Assembly (NCBI GenBank): GCA_036259355.1
Contig: DATABY010000094.1
Coordinates: forward strand, 1-13,477
Length of the DNA: 13,477 nt
Source of the DNA: JALZDI01 sp036259355
GTDB lineage: Bacteria; Actinomycetota; Actinomycetes; Propionibacteriales; Nocardioidaceae
Direction: 5' to 3'
The notes beneath the pieces were generated by a model. The model did not search any database, was not told where the DNA came from, and saw only the letters and a list, made by a program, of their open reading frames with translations. Made by a program: the position numbers and the translations under genes. Below, one piece after another: positions 12,823 to 13,477 of this stretch. Within the stretch, counting starts at the first letter, position 1. Each line of letters starts with the position of its first letter.

Positions 12823-13477
12823 GTGGCCAAGGTCCGAGTGCACGAACTCGCCAAGGAGTTCGGAGTCCCCAGCAAGACCGTGCTGGAAACCCTCAAAGAC
12901 ATGGGGGAGTTCGTCAAGACAGCGTCGTCGACGGTCGAAGCCCCCGTCGTACGCCGGCTGAACGAACAGTACGGCGAGACCCTGCGCGAGCAGGGCGCTA
13001 AGAAGAAGTCAGCCAAGAAGGCACCGGCCAAGAAGGCCGCGAGCACCGACGCCCAATCCGGCGCCCAGTCCGGCGCCCAGTCCGGTGCCCAGTCCGGTGC
13101 CCAGTCCGGCGCCCAGTCCGGCGCCCAGTCCGACGGCGCCTCCAACGGCGCCACGACGACCACAGCTGGGCCCACGCAGCCGGCGGAGAAGACCACGGAG
13201 CCGGCGACGAGCGACGGCTCTGGGCCGACCGCGCCGGCGGAGCCGACCAAGGCTGCGCCGACCCCGGGCCCCCGCCCGGCGGCACACGGTGCGCCGCGCA
13301 CGGAGACCCCTCCGCCCGCGACTCCCGAGACCCAGCAGCCCGAGGCACCGGCCGAGCGGCCCGAGCCGCAGGCTCCGGCCGCCCGTGCCGACCAGCCCGA
13401 CACGGGCCAGGAACCGGGCCCCGACGCCGGTTCCGGCGCCCCGCGTCGTCCCACGCCGGGCCAGATGCAGCCCCGTC
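12823..13477 (+). CDS. infB: Translation initiation factor IF-2, N-terminal part
   Basis: IF2 is the GTPase that brings fMet-tRNA to the 30S subunit and promotes 50S joining. Only 218 codons lie in the window; the frame is open to the last base. Residues 1-50 (MAKVRVHELAKEFGVPSKTV, then LETLKDMGEFVKTASSTVE) are the IF2N domain. A Lys/Ala-rich stretch (about 60-75) follows, then seven GAQS-type tetrapeptides (77-104), then a long Pro/Ala/Glu-rich disordered extension as usual in actinobacterial IF2. The GTPase domain lies beyond the window. GTG 12823 is supported by AAAGGAG (12812-12818) and by the IF2N alignment. It is the fourth gene of the rimP-nusA-ylxR-infB cluster and is preceded by an elaborate leader. 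Confidence 0.96.
   Translation, partial: MAKVRVHELAKEFGVPSKTVLETLKDMGEFVKTASSTVEAPVVRRLNEQYGETLREQGAKKKSAKKAPAKKAASTDAQSGAQSGAQSGAQSGAQSGAQSGAQSDGASNGATTTTAGPTQPAEKTTEPATSDGSGPTAPAEPTKAAPTPGPRPAAHGAPRTETPPPATPETQQPEAPAERPEPQAPAARADQPDTGQEPGPDAGSGAPRRPTPGQMQPR
13051..13134 (+). repeat. infB: Seven-unit 12-bp tandem repeat within infB
   Basis: Seven consecutive 12-base units of form GCC-CAR-TCC-GGY encode AQSG, the last ending in Asp instead of Gly. Units differ only by silent changes at the Gln or Gly codon apart from that last one. Being in-frame, unit loss or gain would change the length of the disordered linker without breaking the frame. Confidence 0.95.

Overview
The window is a 13.5 kb piece of a high-GC actinobacterial chromosome. 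Third codon positions are almost always G or C, GTG and TTG starts are common, several genes look leaderless, and the gene order (ispG, a DUF4081/GNAT acetyltransferase, proS, then rimP-nusA-ylxR-infB) is the conserved actinobacterial isoprenoid/translation neighbourhood also known from Mycobacterium. A genus cannot be named from sequence alone; Propionibacteriales (Nocardioides-like) is a guess. There is no insertion sequence, tRNA, rRNA, CRISPR array or phage gene, so this is mostly core chromosome with local insertions.

Layout. 1-723 is the 3' part of ispG (MEP pathway). 823-4587 holds two tandem paralogous secreted Xaa-Pro dipeptidyl-peptidase-like serine hydrolases (family S15), one acid-rich and one arginine-rich, placed between ispG and the acetyltransferase that normally follows it. 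4615-5460 is the DUF4081-GNAT protein. 5527-5883 is a small DoxX-like membrane protein, and 5889-6851 a lipoprotein with an M15 D,D-carboxypeptidase-type zinc domain. 6982-8757 is proS. It is bracketed by inverted copies of a small palindromic intergenic repeat: one copy plus a fragment upstream, two tandem copies downstream.

On the minus strand, 10696 down to 8854 is a tight three-gene operon: a small lipoprotein, a DUF4439 ferritin-like protein and an APH(6)-like small-molecule kinase. Both junctions are four-base GTGA stop/start overlaps. It diverges from rimP over 111 bp. From 10808 onward lies the nusA operon, rimP, nusA, ylxR and the start of infB, covering 30S maturation, transcription elongation and translation initiation.

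Most striking is the 151-base ylxR-infB spacer. It holds a stem, then three tiny reading frames chained by ATGA stop/start overlaps, then at once a strong hairpin, then the infB ribosome-binding site. This looks like a reinitiation or attenuation leader for IF2. Other points of interest are the proS-flanking repeat family, the opposite charge of the peptidase pair, several TANNNT boxes 6-8 bases before SD-less start codons (leaderless mRNAs), and a seven-unit 12-bp repeat inside infB.
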